Shown here one piece after another: positions 24,669-37,560 of a stretch of 64,000 bases of DNA. The notes under the pieces are model-generated. The model ran no database searches. It had not been told where the DNA came from and saw only the letters and a list, made by a program, of their open reading frames with translations. Positions within the stretch are counted from its first letter, which is position 1, and every line of letters starts with the position of its first letter. Both the position numbers and the translations under genes were made by a program. The DNA comes from Vombatus ursinus (taxonomy: Eukaryota; Chordata; Mammalia; Diprotodontia; Vombatidae), in the NCBI RefSeq assembly GCF_900497805.2, contig NW_020954557.1:865768-929767 (forward strand), in the 5' to 3' direction.

Positions 24669-25959
24669 CTATCAGTCAGAAGGAAAGATTTCAGGACAAG
24701 GATTCAATGAACGGAATTTTAAGAATCTGACAGGAATATAAATAGTTTTGCTTTTAACACATTACCCAGAGCCTAAAGACATTCCAGGTTATTTGACCCC
24801 ATGGATATAACCTGGTTGCTAAAGGACTGGGGTGGAGGGTTTTAAAAAAAAAAAAAATTTAAACCTCAGTAACAAATTTATCATTAACAGAAATCATCCA
24901 AAATTTAAACACAGAAGCCAGAGGATCACACTAGCTTCCCTTTACATTCTCCTTATGCAGGGCCTAACACATTCACACATGACATATTTTTATAAATATA
25001 TAAGAAATGTATAAGAAAAACTTAAAAATGTCTCATCCTAAGAGATTATACTCTGTGGAAAGAACCAGATTAAAAAATGTTCTCGTTCCTAAGACAAGTA
25101 GAGTCTTGTAGATAGATGAAACCTAGATTATGTTTGCCATAGAATAATAATTTTTTTTTCTTTAAATGAACTAGAAGCAATGGCTAAAAAATCAGAACAC
25201 CACCACATTTTCAGTGCTAAAGAAACCTATTTGCTCAGTCATTTCCATTGCACAGCAGGTACGAAGCCTGTTGAAATTGGCTTGATATTTGTGACATAAT
25301 TGCCTACCCAAATCCATATTAAAACCACTTCAAAGCCACAGCAACACACACTCTGAACTCAATTTCAAACTGATTCCTTAAGTCAGAAACCCTGCTGGTT
25401 ATGCTCTGTGAGTTTTAAGGATTTTTTTTTTAAAGAAACAAATAGACATCTGAAGAGAAGAGTAACAACCTCACAGAAAACTGGTGAGGGAGTAATTTTA
25501 CAGATTTTGGTTTTAATTTCATCTAGTCAGAACTGGAATAAATACTTATAACTAGCATAGTATCACACAGTGGAGTCCTACTGTGGACAAATTTGAAATC
25601 TTTATTTTTTTTTTTAAATCAGGTCCATTTGTGTATAAATCAAATGGTTTATGGGAATTTTTTAAAATTCTAGTTATTCAGGAGAGAGAATAGCTAGAAG
25701 CCAAAAAAAAAAAAAAAATCATTTGACAATCTCAAGTAAATAATTATCTCATAGATATTATAAAATTTTAGCAGTTACTCAAGTGATAAGGCTAGGATAC
25801 TATTTATGCTTAGATGGACTGATGAAATATATGCTGGAGAACCCTCCTCTCTGACCAAAACCTGAGCAGATAATATTATCTTGACTTCCCTTAATGATAA
25901 CTTATCATCCTTTAAAAGATGAAACACATTTGGGGAACTTCTGGACTCAGCCAGTCAAG

Positions 25960-26110
25960 ACATATTAAGTTCCTTTGTGCCAGGGGCTGTGATAAGTGCT
26001 GGGGATACAAAGAACAACAAAATATAGTCCCTGCCCTCAAGGAGCTCACAATGCAATGGGGGAGATAATAAACATAAGTGGAGAATGATCTGGGGGCTAG
26101 AAGGAACGGG
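25960..26110 (+). repeat. Old interspersed repeat (constituted by the 'tattaag...gtgccagg' motif)
   Basis: ATTAAGTTCCTTTGTGCCAG then GATACAAAGAACAACAAAAT then CCTGCCCTCAAGGAGCTCAC. The same text recurs, more decayed, near 33745, 38575, 39985, 57610 and 63335. Confidence 0.7.
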
Positions 26111-26329
26111 GGGGAAAAACAACTGATTAAGAGCACAAACCCAAAGTAAAGATATAGTCTGTCTTTGCTGAGTTGAAGTCATCAGACCAAAACGAACTAT
26201 ATTCTAGGGTTTCAGAAGAAGGACTGACAAGTAATTCAAAGATTAGTGACTCAACAAAAATTGTGGAGAACAAGAAAGGTGACAAAGGACCAGAGAAGGC
26301 CAAATATTTTGCAGTTTTCTAAAAAAGGA

Positions 26330-26460
26330 AAAACAGAGTGCAAATTCTAAGCAAGTCAGTTTAACTGCCTGGGCTTTAGTTTACTCATCTGTAAAATGAA
26401 GAGGTTAGATCACATGTTCACTAAGGTTCCTTGTAGCTCTAAATCTATAATTCTGCGATC
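26330..26460 (+). repeat. CORE-SINE remnant
   Basis: AAGTCAGTTTAACTGCCTGG, then GTTTACTCATCTGTAAAATG (CORE) and AAGGTTCCTTGTAGCTCTAA. Confidence 0.8.
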
Positions 26461-26995
26461 TGATTTGATAAATGCCAGCCTTTTATCTGATACTGTTCAC
26501 ATCAAGGTTTTATCATATTCTGCAACTGCTAACAAGTGAAGTGTGTTAGCTAAATGTTCTTACAGCTCTGGTAATTATATTTGCTAAAGATTAAAAACAC
26601 ATTACCATTATTAAATATGAGGTCAGATCTAAAGAAAACTTTTGTGGAATCTTATAGTCATTTTTGAGACGTAAGTGTTGATTATCTAAACAGAATTTTA
26701 GTTTTGTTGCCATTCAATTCAAAATAAATGACTGGCATTTTGTGTTTATGAAATTTGAAACTTTTTTAAAGAGAGAACCCTTTTCTCACTAAAGTGAGAA
26801 AAATTATTTAAAATTTATTTAAAGCTGAATAGCACAAAGAAAAAAAATCTAATAAAAGTCTCCAACACATTGGGGCATGAGGTCCCAGGTCAGCATCTCA
26901 TGGGATTTCTACCAATACCAAGTTGTGTGTGCTTTGAGAGGCAACAAAAAGCTGTCTACTTCCTAAAGTTACTAAATGCTACTAGCCAAAGTTCA

Positions 26996-27205
<210 letters not shown>

Positions 27206-27951
27206 CTATCATGTTTTAAAACTAAGGCTGGCTTGAAGAGCTGCACTTGCAGACAACACACAACCCACCGAAGAGGACCGATGGTTAGTTTTCCAGCATT
27301 CAGTCAACAAAGGAATGAAAGAATATGGGAAGTATACCCATAAAACTACTCTATCTTAAGATATCTGCTACACAAAAAATAGTTACTGATATCAAGCATT
27401 TACTTCTGCCAGGAGTAGAAGGATCCCAAAGAAAGATTTCCTCCTTCCTAAAATGCGTATCAACATTGGTAGTAAATTTGTGTCCCTGGAGCCACCTCTG
27501 CCTCTTCGGAGAAGCTTACATGACACATCTTCAGCACAACACTTAATGTTACCAACATCAATATTTCACTGAAGGCTGTATGTAGCTTCCTAACCTGTTA
27601 AAATACAGGTGGTGAGCAGAGACAAGCTGACCGCTAAGGTCTCTATCAGCTCTAAACGCTGGACTGGATGAACTCGAAGGCCCCTTCCCTCCCTCTCTAA
27701 CATTCTACAATTTTCTTTCTCAGAATGAAGTCTTGGATTTAAAGGATTCCAACATACATATGTAGGCCCAAACCAACAGGCATGTAAGGGCTAGAGGGGA
27801 AATTTTAAAGGCTGCAACTCCTATCTAGCACTACATAGACTGCTCTCATTTCTATGGTTTGCATTTCCTGTAAGAGTTAAAATTCTTTTGAATGCTGGCT
27901 GAGCCTTCATGATAAATTTTTAGCTTGGTCATGAATATAAATAGTTTGTAG

Positions 27952-28205
27952 TCCCCAGTCTGGCAACTAAGTGGTACATTGGATAGAGTGCCAGATCTGG
28001 AGTAAGGAAGACCTGAATCCAACCTCGGACACTTTACTAGCTGTGTGACCCTGGGCAAGTCATTAGCCCTGTTTGCTTCAGTTTCTTCGTCTGTAAAATG
28101 AGCCAAAGAAGGAGATAGCAAACCACTCCAATAATTTGCCAAGAAAACCCCACATAGGGTCATAAAGAATCAGACAACTGAAAAATGAATGAACAACAAC
28201 AAAAA
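27952..28205 (+). repeat. CORE-SINE with RTE-like tail
   Basis: GGATAGAGTGCCAGATCTGG ... CAGTTTCTTCGTCTGTAAAA ... GCCAAGAAAACCCCACATAG ... GAATGAACAACAAC. All sections of the family are present in order. Confidence 0.88.
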
Positions 28206-28494
28206 GTCCTCAATCTACACAAGAAAGCATATTTTTGTTTTTAGATTACCTGGGATGGATATCAATATTTAAAAACAAACTGGACCAACACAAACAACCC
28301 AAAGTTCATTTTGTGTTATCAGTGAGTCACCTCAAAATATTCCATTACTGCTACTTTAAAAACAAATTTCTTAAGTTGTAGGAACATCATGTTAAGGAGC
28401 TATTATACGGCACTTTATGGCTTTTAAAGTGTTTTCACAGGGAAACAAAAGCCTGCTTGAGATGCTTACTAACATTAATTTTTGAACATACAGG

Positions 28495-28670
28495 TCAAAG
28501 AATTCAGAGCTGGAAGGAACCTGAGACATCCCTTTAGTTCAATCTCATTTTACAGATGGAGAAACTTAAGTTTCTTTGTTTAGTTTCAGAAAGGTCAAAT
28601 CACAGGTAAAGTATCATTAATCAAAGTTCAAAACCCAGATCTTCTTATTCTAAATCCATTTGGCATATTT
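28495..28670 (-). repeat. MIR/CORE-SINE remnant
   Basis: AGAGCTGGAAGGAACCTGAG, then CTCATTTTACAGATGGAGAA on the + strand is the reverse orientation of the CORE. Confidence 0.75.
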
Positions 28671-29144
28671 GTGTTAAACCAACTGCCGACTCCTAACCTG
28701 GAAGACAACTCTGTATGCATTCCTAGAATGGTGGTTTGGAACATATTTTTCCCCAAAAGGTACTATGATCCAGTGGCAAGAGAATTAGATTTATAGTCAA
28801 GAGGGCTCTGTTATTCTCCCTGTAGGTGATATTCCAGGTTCTTCCTAGCTGTGAATCCACTAACTCCTGCCCATGTATTTTTAGATAATCATTCTCCTCC
28901 TTTCTCCCCATGTGACATTCTACCAAAGTCTTAATTCTTCCATAGAACCTTTCAGAGTAACCACAATTGGCTGTCAGGTGGCTAATGCATCACCAACTAT
29001 CTATACCCCCAAGGTCACTATGAACAAATGGATATTGAAATGAGAGCAAATTCCAAATATTTGACTTTTAAAAATCTATTGGTTTTCCATTAACCCATTC
29101 TTAAACTTGAGCCTCATCCCACCTGAGAAAAAAAGGGAGTTTTA

Positions 29145-29282
<138 letters not shown>

Positions 29283-29334
29283 CTATAGCAGGGACAAAGT
29301 CAAGCCCTTTTAGTTACCATTACACAGCTGACAG

Positions 29335-29500
29335 GCACGGGTGCACAGTGGATGGGCCACTAAACTTGGAGTCAGGAAGACCTATATTCAAATCATACAA
29401 CAGACACTATGCCACTTACCTGTGACCCCAGATGAGGTATTTAACCTCTCTGTGCCTCAATTTCCTCATCTATAAAACAGCCAATGCCTAAATTTAACAA
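29335..29500 (+). repeat. CORE-SINE remnant
   Basis: GTGCACAGTGGATGGGCCAC, then CTTGGAGTCAGGAAGACCTA and TCAATTTCCTCATCTATAAA. Confidence 0.8.
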
Positions 29501-30129
29501 GAATCTCTCTTACCTTTTCATCTGGATATAATGGCAGAAAAACATACTCCTGCCTTTTATTTTAGAAGCTGTGACCATTGGCATTCCTGAAGGGAGGTGA
29601 TGTAGAAAATAAACCCAAAATGACCAGATTATATGGCTGGAAGCCATCCTGTTATACTAGGCTGACTTGTTTTAATGCATGCATGTAAACAGGTGCAGGC
29701 AAGAGCCCACACACAGGTGTGTGCACACACACACCATTCCCAGGCTAGGGAAACCACAAGCATACTCTTATGCCACGTTACTTAGGAGCCGGTATTATTG
29801 CCATCACAGGTTAAAGCAACAGACATTTTGGAAAGATTTAGATCAACAAGGCGAAGATGTGAAGCTAGGATGAATATGTAATCCAGGAGCACCCACCATG
29901 TGTACTTGAATATAATTAACTTCAAGGCAGAGGAAAATGAATCAAAGAGTATTGTGTCATTTGGAATGACAAGTGTGAAAGTACAACAAGGGGAAGGAGT
30001 GATGATCTGATGTCACTGCCATGACTAGAAATAGGTATGAGAGAAAAGGGAAAAAGATCTCTATCCAAAAGGCACTATTTATAATGCCTACAATTCTCTA
30101 TGGGAAAATGTCCTACATTCAACTTTGAT

Positions 30130-30240
30130 GCTTCAGGAGACAGAGAAAGGAGAGAGGAAAGGAGGAGGAGGGAGGGGGGGAAGAGGGAAATAGAGATGAG
30201 AGAAAGGAGGAGAAGGGCAGGAAGAAATAGCAGAGGTAGG
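30130..30240. repeat. Purine-rich (GA) tract
   Basis: About 110 bases almost wholly A and G on the + strand (GGAGAGAGGAAAGGAGGAGG and so on). Confidence 0.9.
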
Positions 30241-30384
30241 ACAGGGATGGGTAAAAAAATACTTTTGAAAATCTGTTTGAGAAAACTTGACAAAATTTAC
30301 TGGGTGTGAGGTAATTACTCTAATTGTTTTGAAGAACTTGGTGATCAACTGGCTGTCTGAAGGCCTCATATGATGGTAAGCCTA

Positions 30385-30560
30385 CTAACACCTCCCCAAG
30401 GCAGTCTATTCCACTTACAGATAGACAACTAATTGTTAGGATGTCTTCCCTTCAATCAGGACTAAATCTGTCTCTATACCTTCTATCCTTCCATCACTCC
30501 TAATTGGACTCTAGCAAAATAAGCTGAATACTTGAAGCACTTCTTTTGCAAGTATTCCAA
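30385..30560 (+). repeat. Old interspersed repeat (same family as 58490-58860)
   Basis: CCCCAAGGCAGTCTATTCCA, then TTGTTAGGATGTCTTCCCTT and GGACTAAATCTGTCTCTATA parallel the block at 58640-58760. I suspect a CR1/L3-type origin but cannot name it. Confidence 0.6.
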
Positions 30561-30736
30561 AAACACGTGAAGATCTGATACATTTTAAATAGTCCCCCAA
30601 ATTTTTTATATTTTTAAAGCATGCTACAACAATGATAAATAATACACAATTATCTGATTATCAGTCTCTTAGATGGTGATTTTACTATGGTCTGTATATA
30701 GATAGTTCCATCTAAGGAATTACAGACATAACTTTA

Positions 30737-30877
30737 TTTTTGGCTAGGCAATGGGGTTAAGTGACTTGCCCAGGGTCACACAGCTAGTAAGTGTCAAGTG
30801 TCTGAGGTTGGATTTGAACTCAGTTCCTCTTGACTCCAGGGCCAATGCTCTATCCACTGTGCCACCTAGCTGCCCCC
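30737..30877 (-). repeat. tRNA-derived SINE
   Basis: Reverse orientation: GGGGTTAAGTGACTTGCCCA ... TGTGCCACCTAGCTGCCCCC. Possible target duplication AGACATAACTTTA (30724-30736) / AGACAACTTTTAA (30878-30890). Confidence 0.9.
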
Positions 30878-31132
30878 AGACAACTTTTAATCACATGTTT
30901 CAATCCCCATCTGTTAATATTTGTATTTCTGTCTAAATATTATCTCACTTTGAGAGGCTAGATGAAAAGATAAGTCCCCTTCCCCCAAAAGTCTAATAAA
31001 AATGCCATCTACATGTTTCATATGACATCACACTCAACCACACCCTGGCAGTTTTTCACTTTTTGATATTTACTTCAATTTTTCTTAACTTTAGCCCTTG
31101 TGAAGTACAAACAAATTCTTATTTCTTAACTA

Positions 31133-31426
<294 letters not shown>

Positions 31427-31506
31427 TCATGCCATCCTGCCAAGAAGGCCTGTTCCTGAGTGCAGTTAATTTTAATTAGGCCTTAATGAAAGATCCTAAT
31501 AAATTA

Positions 31507-31668
<162 letters not shown>

Positions 31669-33242
31669 CTAAAAAGGAACACTTGGAATAAATTTATTTC
31701 CATAATACTTTAAACCTTCCCCCTCCCCCAACCCCATAGGTTCCTTCCTTTAGGAAGGAAGCACAACAAAGTGTTATAGTTATTTTTAAAGGCTACTACT
31801 TTGATGATAAGACTAATAATAATGCTTAAGAAAAACTCTGACCTCAATCTGCTAATGACATCATACTAACAGTTATGGACATGGAAGAAAATGGTACTTG
31901 AGGATGGAGAATAAAGAGCTATCATGGTCCATGGTAGGAACAGAAGGGTAAATTTGGATAAAAATTAAGAAAACAACATTTAAACAATGAAACACACTAA
32001 ACTTCCTTTGAATCTATTAGGATGAGGCAGGTTTGGACATTATAACTTCTTTTAAAGACCCCAAATGTTCAATAATGTCCCTGGAGGTGACCCATCCTCT
32101 TAACAAAGCCCTTTGCAATTCACTGATATTGCATAAGCAGATTTTTCTACTACAATGTCCTGATGCTTAGCCTGCTTCCTTGGAAAGGCGCCAGAAATTA
32201 ATCTTAGGAGTCAAGGTTCTCAAAAGCCTCTGTTCAGTGTACTTTCAATTGTGTTTCTCATCACAGAGGTGTCTATTGCTGGGTTTAAAGAAGGAGCTAG
32301 ACAGCAAACAAGCCAGGCTACTTTTAAGCCACTTGTTCTGGCTGCAATACTAATCCACTTGGTTTAGGCAGTCTAACACCAGAGAGAAGAAGCAGCCAGT
32401 CTTGAAGCAGGGAATGAATGGCATGTTATGTTACACCAATGTATTAAAGACTAAACCTTTAGAAACTCAAAGGAAATTTGGGAAAGAACCCTTGTGTCCA
32501 GTGCTCACGGAGAGTCATTCAGAGCTTCTAGCTGTGGAACTATTTTTGCAAATCACTGCAGAAGCAATTCCGTGACAGGAAATTTTATCCAGGAAATTCC
32601 TTGTGTAATGAAAGAGTACAGACCAGCTGCTTGCATTCCATGCTGTTTCCGGTTTGAGGACATCCTGCTACCATGAATTAAAGGGGACCCCACCCTAAAA
32701 TCCAATGCCAAAGAATTTCACCTGTATTGTGCTATGGGTCTGGTAGGACATTTTTTTTTTCTATTTTCTAACAAAGGCCCACTTCCAACTGTACTCAGTT
32801 GCCAAAAATAACAGTAACCAAAAAAAAAAAGATCCATTATGACAAATACTTTATTACTATAACTGTTCCTACCTATCCTGTCCTTATATTCTTCTCCCAA
32901 GAATATCCTCCCGACCTCCAAAATATGGGAAGCCTTCATTCAGAAAATAAGTGAAAAAGCTTTTGTCTACCACCCAGCCATCAAAATCCAGCTTCCCTGG
33001 CTCATACTGCAGACAGTGTGAGGCATCTTGTTTCAGATGCTTGAGTTTATAGACATGAGAGTTGCTCCTTGGGGGGGAAAAATACGAGAAAGTTCACAGA
33101 AGGAAAAGGTTTGAAGAAAAAAACACAGACATGGGTCTAGTAAGAGGTTTGCCCTGAAGGGCAGGGGGAAGTCCCCTTTCCCAAACGAAGTTCCCACTCT
33201 CTGTCTTGTCTCTGTGGAGCAGAGTACCATCATATACAGTAC
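31669..33242 (-). other. TANC1: TANC1 intron
   Basis: 1.6 kb with no recognisable repeat between about 31860 and 32700. That is unusual for this window and makes it a candidate for conserved non-coding sequence. Confidence 0.8.
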
Positions 33243-33376
33243 CTGCCAGTGACCCTGGCGCACCGCACAGAACAAGGGTGGGATCCCTCTTTTGTTGGTT
33301 CTGGATACAGTTGCTCCATGTTGAAGCAGTAATTCACACACTTCCAGCTTCCCTCTTCCTGAAGCAGCTGTTAAAG
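33243..33376 (-). CDS. TANC1: TANC1 exon, ankyrin repeats
   Basis: 134 bp, residues 168-212; the first codon is split with the preceding exon (G|CT, Ala). Reads [20 protein letters not shown], then [20 protein letters not shown] and QGHWQ. Ankyrin signatures: [20 protein letters not shown] and RG.PPLFCA.RQGHW. Acceptor CTTCCCCCAG and donor CAG|GTACTG. It follows the 20.5-kb intron. Confidence 0.96.
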
Positions 33377-34168
33377 CTGGGGGAAGATCCAAGAGGTTAC
33401 TGTTATCATTGTTATCAAGACAGTACAGACAGTCCACTCCAGTGGTGGTGTTTTGTTTTTTTAAAGCATGACTTCTGATCAAAAAGAAACTGACGGCCTT
33501 CCAACTACAACTAGGATCCAAAGGCCACCTCAGACAAGAGTAGAAAGCAAAGGGATGGAGGAATGGGATGGCTCAGGTATGAACACTATGCCAGAGGAGA
33601 TTCTCCCCTACTCTGATTTTGCAAAACACAGTGGCCAGTGGCTTTTCTAGGCAGAAAATACAACATTCCGGGGGGTGGGATGGGAAAGGCCCTACTCTAA
33701 TAAGGACTCCTCAAAATAAGCACTATGCAGATATCTCTAAATTCAATTCAATTCAGCAAACACTAATTAAGCACCAACTATGAGCCAGTCACTGTGGACA
33801 AAAAGGTAACACTGAGACAGTACTTACCCTCAAAGGACTTACACCTCACTATGGAAAAATACATTCAAGGATAAGTAAATAGAGTACATGGAACAAAAAA
33901 TATTTTAGAGATATGAGGAAGGCCAGAAACCAACAACTTCTACAACAAAGAACTATAAAAGGCACCGGCATATTCAGGGATTCTGCTTATTAGTGACCTC
34001 CTTGGGTCAACGAGTAGAATCTTTTGGTCAAAGAGTATGGATATTTTAGTCACTTTATGTGTACTGGTCCAAACTGTTTTCCACAATAGTTGTACTGATT
34101 TACAGCTCAACCAACAATGTACTCATTCATCTATCTTCCCACAACACCTTCAACACTGATGAGTTCCA

Positions 34169-34325
34169 GGGGGGAGCTAGGTGGCTCAGTGGATAGAGCA
34201 CCAGCCCTAGAGTCAGGAGGACCTGAGCTCAAATGTGGCCTCTTATTTGACCCTGGGCAAGTCACTTAGCCCCATTGCCTAGCCCAAAAGAACAAAAACA
34301 AAAAACAAAACAAAACAAAAAAACC
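34169..34325 (+). repeat. tRNA-derived SINE nested in old L1
   Basis: GGGGAGCTAGGTGGCTCAGT to CCCCATTGCCTAGCCC plus an A-rich tail (AACAAAAACA...). Flanks CTGATGAGTTCCA / TTGACTAGTTCCA form an imperfect target duplication. Confidence 0.9.
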
Positions 34326-34559
34326 ATTGACTAGTTCCATTTTTTGTCAATTTTACCAGTTTGCAGAGTGCGAGATGAAACCTTTGGCTTGTTTTGATGA
34401 GCACTGTTCTTCTTGTTAGTGATCTGGAGTACTTTTTCAAATGGTTCTAAATAGTCTGCAGTTCTTCTAAGAACTGTTTGTTCATATCATATGACTACTA
34501 ATCTATCGGAAAATGGCTTTTGATGTTAGAGGTATAGATGATATAGATACAAAGCATAT

Positions 34560-34640
34560 ATAGTCATTCACACACACGTATGAAGAGGTTTGTATATCTA
34601 CATATACATATACATATACACATATGTGTGTGTATACAAA
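34560..34640. repeat. TA/CA/TG microsatellite
   Basis: TACATATACATATACATATA, then CACATATGTGTGTGTATAC. Confidence 0.9.
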
Positions 34641-34777
34641 GTTAATTGTTTCTATATCTTGGATACCAAGCCCTTACCAGAGAAATATGATACAAAACTA
34701 CTTTGAAACAGAACACTTACAGCAGCACTTCTTGTGGTAACAAAGAATAAAAAACAAAGCAGATGCCTATTGATTAA

Positions 34778-34975
34778 CAGGGGTGGGGAACCTTTGGCCT
34801 TGAGGCCACGTGTGACCGTCTAGGTACTCAAGCGTGACCCTGTGACTGAATCCACACTTCACAGAACATATCCCCTTAAGAAAAGGATTTGTTCTGTAAA
34901 ACCTGGACTCAGTCAAAAGGTTGCACCCATTGACCTCGAAGGCTACATGTGGCCTTTCTGGTCTCGTGTTAAACC
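34778..34975 (+). mobile_element. hAT-type element, right end lost
   Basis: Starts CAGGGGTGGGGAACCTTTGG, continues GGCCACGTGTGACC ... ATCCCCTTAAGAAAAGGATT, and reaches GGCTACATGTGGCC, but the expected right terminus is not recognisable. Longer relative of 39464-39601. Confidence 0.7.
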
Positions 34976-34984
34976 TCTTTGTGT

Positions 34985-35240
34985 ATTCTTGTTGCAGCCA
35001 AACTGAATTACTCCACTTCTATTCCGCACTTGTCCTCTGTGCATTTTCCCAGACTATATTCTATTCCTGGAATGCCCTCACCCCCATCTCTGCTTGCTTC
35101 AGTCACTACCTTCCTTGAAGGTCCAACTCAAGTGCTACCCTCCCCCCACCCTATCCTGACAACTTTCCCAAAACCAGACCTCAGCCCCAAACCTGTCAAC
35201 TCCACATGTGACAATGTTCTCTCCTACCAACTCATGCCAT
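34985..35240 (+). mobile_element. L2-like LINE 3' fragment
   Basis: ATTCCTGGAATGCCCTCACC, then CTTCCTTGAAGGTCCAACTC and AAGTGCTACC are typical of ancient L2-type 3' ends. Confidence 0.6.
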
Positions 35241-35249
35241 AGGGGCATA

Positions 35250-35435
35250 TAATTAGAGCTGGAAAGGGCTTTAAGATCTAACCTTGTCCTTTTACATATG
35301 AGAATACTGAATCCCACAGAGGTTAAATGACTAGCCAGAGGTCACAAAAGTAGAAGTGGCAGAATTGAGATTCTGAACAACCCAGGTTCTCTGATTCCAA
35401 ACCCAATTTTTATTTTTCTCTTATAGCACTCTGTT
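35250..35435 (-). repeat. MIR/CORE-SINE
   Basis: AGAGCTGGAAAGGGCTTTAA ... CAGAGGTTAAATGACTAGCC ... CAGGTTCTCTGATTCCAAA, reverse orientation. Confidence 0.8.
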
Positions 35436-36148
35436 TGAAAACCATAGTTAGCATTTGGACGTTTCTCAAAACCTCCACTATCCATTAAGTTGTATGCAGC
35501 AACTCCACATTCTCAACCTCACATATAGTGGGCACTCAGTGTTGATTGTTGTATCTGATTAAATGCCAATAGCAAAAGAACAATAACTGTGAAATAAATG
35601 AGCCTGTTAGTCCTTGGCACTGTTAAACAGGTGGGTCTAAAAATAGCTTCAGGGAGGACACTAAGAATAACTTCACTGGTGTCACCTTTCCGGCTAACTG
35701 TAATCTGTTTACCGTGAGGTGTCCTTTCTGGCCCAAGAACAGCTGTGAATGATGCTGACAACAATGGCAAGTCATCATTCTCAGCTTGATTAGATTGGTA
35801 CTAAGGAAACCTTAAAAATCACTAAATACCCCCCAGATGACTGAAACATGTAAATGAATACTGCATTCACATAATTTTAAAAATTAAAAAAACTGATGCA
35901 ATTTGTTCTCACATCATCAGGAGAACTCTTACATAAACTGAAGCGCTAGAAACTTAAAGATCCAAATAAATCCCCGTCTAGTTCACCACATTAGTTCAGG
36001 TCTTCATCACCTCCCTCAAGTTCTCTTTATTCCAATACACCTTCCACACAGCCACAAAAGTGGTTTTCTTTAACGCAGACCTGGCCACGTCATCCCCCCT
36101 AAACCCACAAACCTCCTCCCCCCACACTGCCTGCTGATTAAAATGTAA

Positions 36149-36317
36149 CTGGGTATAACCTATATTGAATTGTATGCTTTCTCAATGTGGGTGGGGGAAG
36201 GGAGGAAGGGCAAGAATTTGGGACTCAAAATTTTAAAAACAAATGTTAAAAATTGTTTTTACATGTAACTGGAGAAAAATAAAAATGCTAAATAAAAGCT
36301 TAAAAATAAAAAAAAAC
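36149..36317 (+). mobile_element. L1 3' end, 5' truncated
   Basis: GGGTATAACCTATATTGAAT, then TTTTTACATGTAACTGGAGA and an A-rich end, with the 10-bp target duplication TAAAATGTAA at 36139-36148 and 36318-36327. Confidence 0.85.
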
Positions 36318-36327
36318 TAAAATGTAA

Positions 36328-36461
36328 TTAGAAAATATTTACAAATGAAAATGCAAGCGAATATAGCAAATGTTAATATGCCAGTTTTAAGTCAATATGC
36401 AGCCTGAAGGTATCCTTATGTGCAGTTTAGTGGCCCTGGTTTTAATGGGAGTTTGATACCA
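36328..36461 (-). mobile_element. hAT-type element piece (family of 4780-7829)
   Basis: Right end GGGAGTTTGATACCACTG is the reverse of the CAGTG..ATCAAACTC terminus. The inner part matches the neighbour family (AATATTTTCTAATTACATTT on the - strand). Confidence 0.65.
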
Positions 36462-36824
36462 CTGTGTCACACAACAAACTCCAGTGACTCTCTGTTCCTC
36501 CCAAATAGCACCCCATCCCCTATTTCTGTGCCTCTGCAGTGGCCCTCCCCTTAACTGGTACTGCTTTACCTACTTCCCAACTTTCTATTTATTTATCCTC
36601 TATGTACTTCTATAGGAAGTGCTTGTCTCCTCCATTAAAGCAGAAACTCCTTGCCTATAGAGATGATGCCATTGCTTGTGTTTCTATCTGCAGCACCTAC
36701 CACAGTCCCTGGCAATTAGTAGGAGCTTGAGAAATGCTGGGTAAGTGACTGATAGTTCTGAATCTGGAAGGAATGGAGGAAAGACAACCTTCTTGATCAT
36801 TTTTACCCAGAATTACTACAGAAG

Positions 36825-36990
36825 TCCTTTAAGTGAGCATCTTGGCCAAGGGCTTCATTTCACTGATGAGGAAACTGAATCCCAGGAAAGTGGTGACTTG
36901 CCTAAAGGGCACAGCTAGTCAAGAGCAAAATGAGATCTGAATCCAGGTCACTGGACTCCAAATCCAAGGCTCTTTCCACTATACCATGAT
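36825..36990 (-). repeat. MIR/CORE-SINE
   Basis: TTTCACTGATGAGGAAACTG ... GGGCACAGCTAGTCAAGAGC ... CCACTATACCATGATG, reverse orientation. Confidence 0.82.
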
Positions 36991-37374
36991 GTCTAGTATA
37001 AGCCTAACTAGGAAAATCAGAAGGAGGTCAGCGGGCCTGCCCCTCTCCGGCACAATGTTCACTCTCTCCCAACATGGGACTGATGGTTTTCGCTCAGTGG
37101 CAAACAGGCCCATTTTCCCAGAGCACTGCATTTATATAGGCCTCTGTCTTGACAGAAGACTTAAAGCTGTTTGGTCTATTTTTTGCAGCAGACAGCATGG
37201 GAAAAAAAATAAAGGAGGTCATAGATCAAGAATTCCAATTCTCAATTTCTCCAATCCTTATTTTGGGCACAGAAAGAGATAAGGATCCTGCCAGGTCCTA
37301 AGTATTTCTAATATTCTGTGAGAGTCTGTCTATACTTCTTTTCTTAATTCAAGTTCTTTCCCACACTCCCTTTA

Positions 37375-37560
37375 GAAATCAGAGAATCACAGATCAAAGA
37401 ATCAGTTAGAAATTGAGTCCAATCCCCCTCATTTTAAGTAGGTGGAAACTGAGAAATACAGTGACTTGCTCAGGGTCACACATCTAGTAAAACTCTAAGG
37501 TGAGATTTGAATCTAAGTCTTCCAGCTCAAAGGCCAGGTCCATTGCTCATGCTGCCTCTA
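37375..37560 (-). repeat. MIR/CORE-SINE
   Basis: CCCCCTCATTTTAAGTAGGT ... AGTGACTTGCTCAGGGTCAC ... CCATTGCTCATGCTGCCTC, reverse orientation. Confidence 0.8.

Larger units (their letters stand above)
33990..34745 (-). mobile_element. Old L1 3' fragment(s), split by a SINE
   Basis: The + strand reads like reverse L1 3' UTR: CCAAACTGTTTTCCACAATA, then CTGATTTACAGCTCAACCAA before the SINE, and GCGAGATGAAACCTTTGGCT, then AGAACTGTTTGTTCATATCA after it. At about 34688-34777 a + oriented L1 piece follows (CAGCAGCACTTCTTGTGGTA). Confidence 0.65.
36010..36760 (+). mobile_element. L2-like LINE fragment split by later insertions
   Basis: Left part GGCCACGTCATCCCCCCTAA (about 36086), right part ACTCCAGTGACTCTCTGTTC (36478) to CCTGGCAATTAGTAGGAGCT. 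The intervening block is an L1 3' end (36149-36317) plus a hAT piece (36328-36461). Confidence 0.6.

Noticed and set aside
30075-30369. Arg/Glu-rich and Leu/Ser-rich open frames
   Set aside because: They come from the purine tract; no gene context.
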